From contig DUNJ01000098.1 in the NCBI GenBank assembly GCA_012839395.1, positions 1-6,448 of the forward strand: 6,448 bases of DNA, given 5' to 3'. Shown here in pieces: positions 6,340-6,448 of this stretch; within the stretch, counting starts at the first letter, position 1, and the number at the start of each line of letters is the position of its first letter. Under the pieces are notes generated by a model, which was not told the origin of the DNA, made no database searches, and was given only the letters and a program-made list of their open reading frames with translations. Both the position numbers and the translations under genes were made by a program. Source of the DNA: Tepidimicrobium sp. Its GTDB lineage: Bacteria > Bacillota > Clostridia > Tissierellales > Tepidimicrobiaceae.

Positions 6340-6424
6340 GAAATCTACTATCTCTTTTAGTTCTTCTTTTTCCTCTTCAAGCCCCGCAACGTCATTAAAA
6401 TCTACCTTTTCCCCATCTTCTTCC
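6234..6424. repeat. 80-bp perfect inverted repeat inside ftsH (foldback)
   Basis: Bases 6234-6313 are repeated without mismatch as the reverse complement at 6345-6424. The 31-nt segment between them (6314-6344), read on the minus strand and joined after base 6313, encodes DFLKNPKKYI, exactly the residues expected after LKEIV in FtsH. The whole 6314-6424 block is therefore the ftsH coding sequence in inverted orientation. This is the signature of a strand switch during amplification or of a misassembly. Confidence 0.95.
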
Positions 6425-6448
6425 AACAGGGTTATGTCCTTTGGGAAA
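6424..6448 (+). repeat. Second forward copy of ftsH bases 6189-6213
   Basis: The last 25 bases of the window are identical to 6189-6213, encoding NRVMSFGK in the ftsH frame. Here the sequence leaves the inverted block and resumes in forward orientation, with only one base (C) shared at the junction. The native gene may continue intact beyond the window edge; removing 6190-6424 (235 bp) would join 6189 to this copy seamlessly. Confidence 0.93.

Noticed and set aside
6234..6424. Inverted repeat as a terminator, insertion element or CRISPR-like structure
   Set aside because: The arms and the loop are all ftsH coding sequence, and the structure is explained by a strand-switch chimera.

Overview
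The window is the conserved Firmicutes block S1-domain protein (yabR) - spoIIE - tilS - hpt - ftsH, all on the + strand. In Bacillus subtilis the same genes occur in the order divIC-yabR-(tRNAs)-spoIIE-yabS-yabT-tilS-hprT-ftsH. The DNA is AT-rich, uses ATA (Ile) and AGA/AGG (Arg) codons heavily, and has strong AGGAGG-type ribosome binding sites. SpoIIE is specific to endospore formers, so the source is an endospore-forming low-GC Firmicute, most likely a member of the Clostridia. The exact lineage cannot be fixed from sequence reading alone.

Layout: 1-140 is a leader with short direct repeats and a perfect-consensus vegetative promoter (TTGACA-17-TATAAT). 141-545 encodes the S1-domain protein. 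A 46-bp perfect palindrome ending in a T-rich run (583-635) terminates it. 636-939 is an AT-rich spacer that ends in the spoIIE control region, where a TTGACA box sits 21 bp from a -10-like TAATAT and overlaps a Spo0A-box-like sequence. 940-3285 encodes SpoIIE. 3286-3741 is a gene-free gap where B. subtilis carries yabS and yabT; it holds a possible terminator, a 9-bp inverted motif with IS-end character, and small repeats. tilS (ATG at 3742) and hpt (ATG at 5153) form a tight pair. ftsH has its own promoter (TTGTTT-17-TATAAT with extended -10) and most likely starts at TTG 5782.

Functionally the block joins RNA-related housekeeping (S1 protein, tRNA-Ile lysidine synthase), purine salvage (Hpt), membrane protein quality control (FtsH) and the sporulation phosphatase SpoIIE. 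In B. subtilis these genes are linked by more than position: FtsH degrades SpoIIE, and TilS and HprT are reported to influence ftsH expression.

The most unusual signal is at the right edge. The ftsH reading frame is intact until base 6313, then switches to the reverse complement of its own sequence. An 80-bp perfect inverted repeat (6234-6313 / 6345-6424) flanks a 31-nt loop that, read on the minus strand, encodes the expected next FtsH residues (DFLKNPKKYI). At 6424/6425 the sequence switches back to forward and repeats 6190-6213. This forward-reverse-forward pattern is best explained as an amplification or assembly chimera and not as a real gene truncation. I did not find a convincing undescribed biological system in the window.
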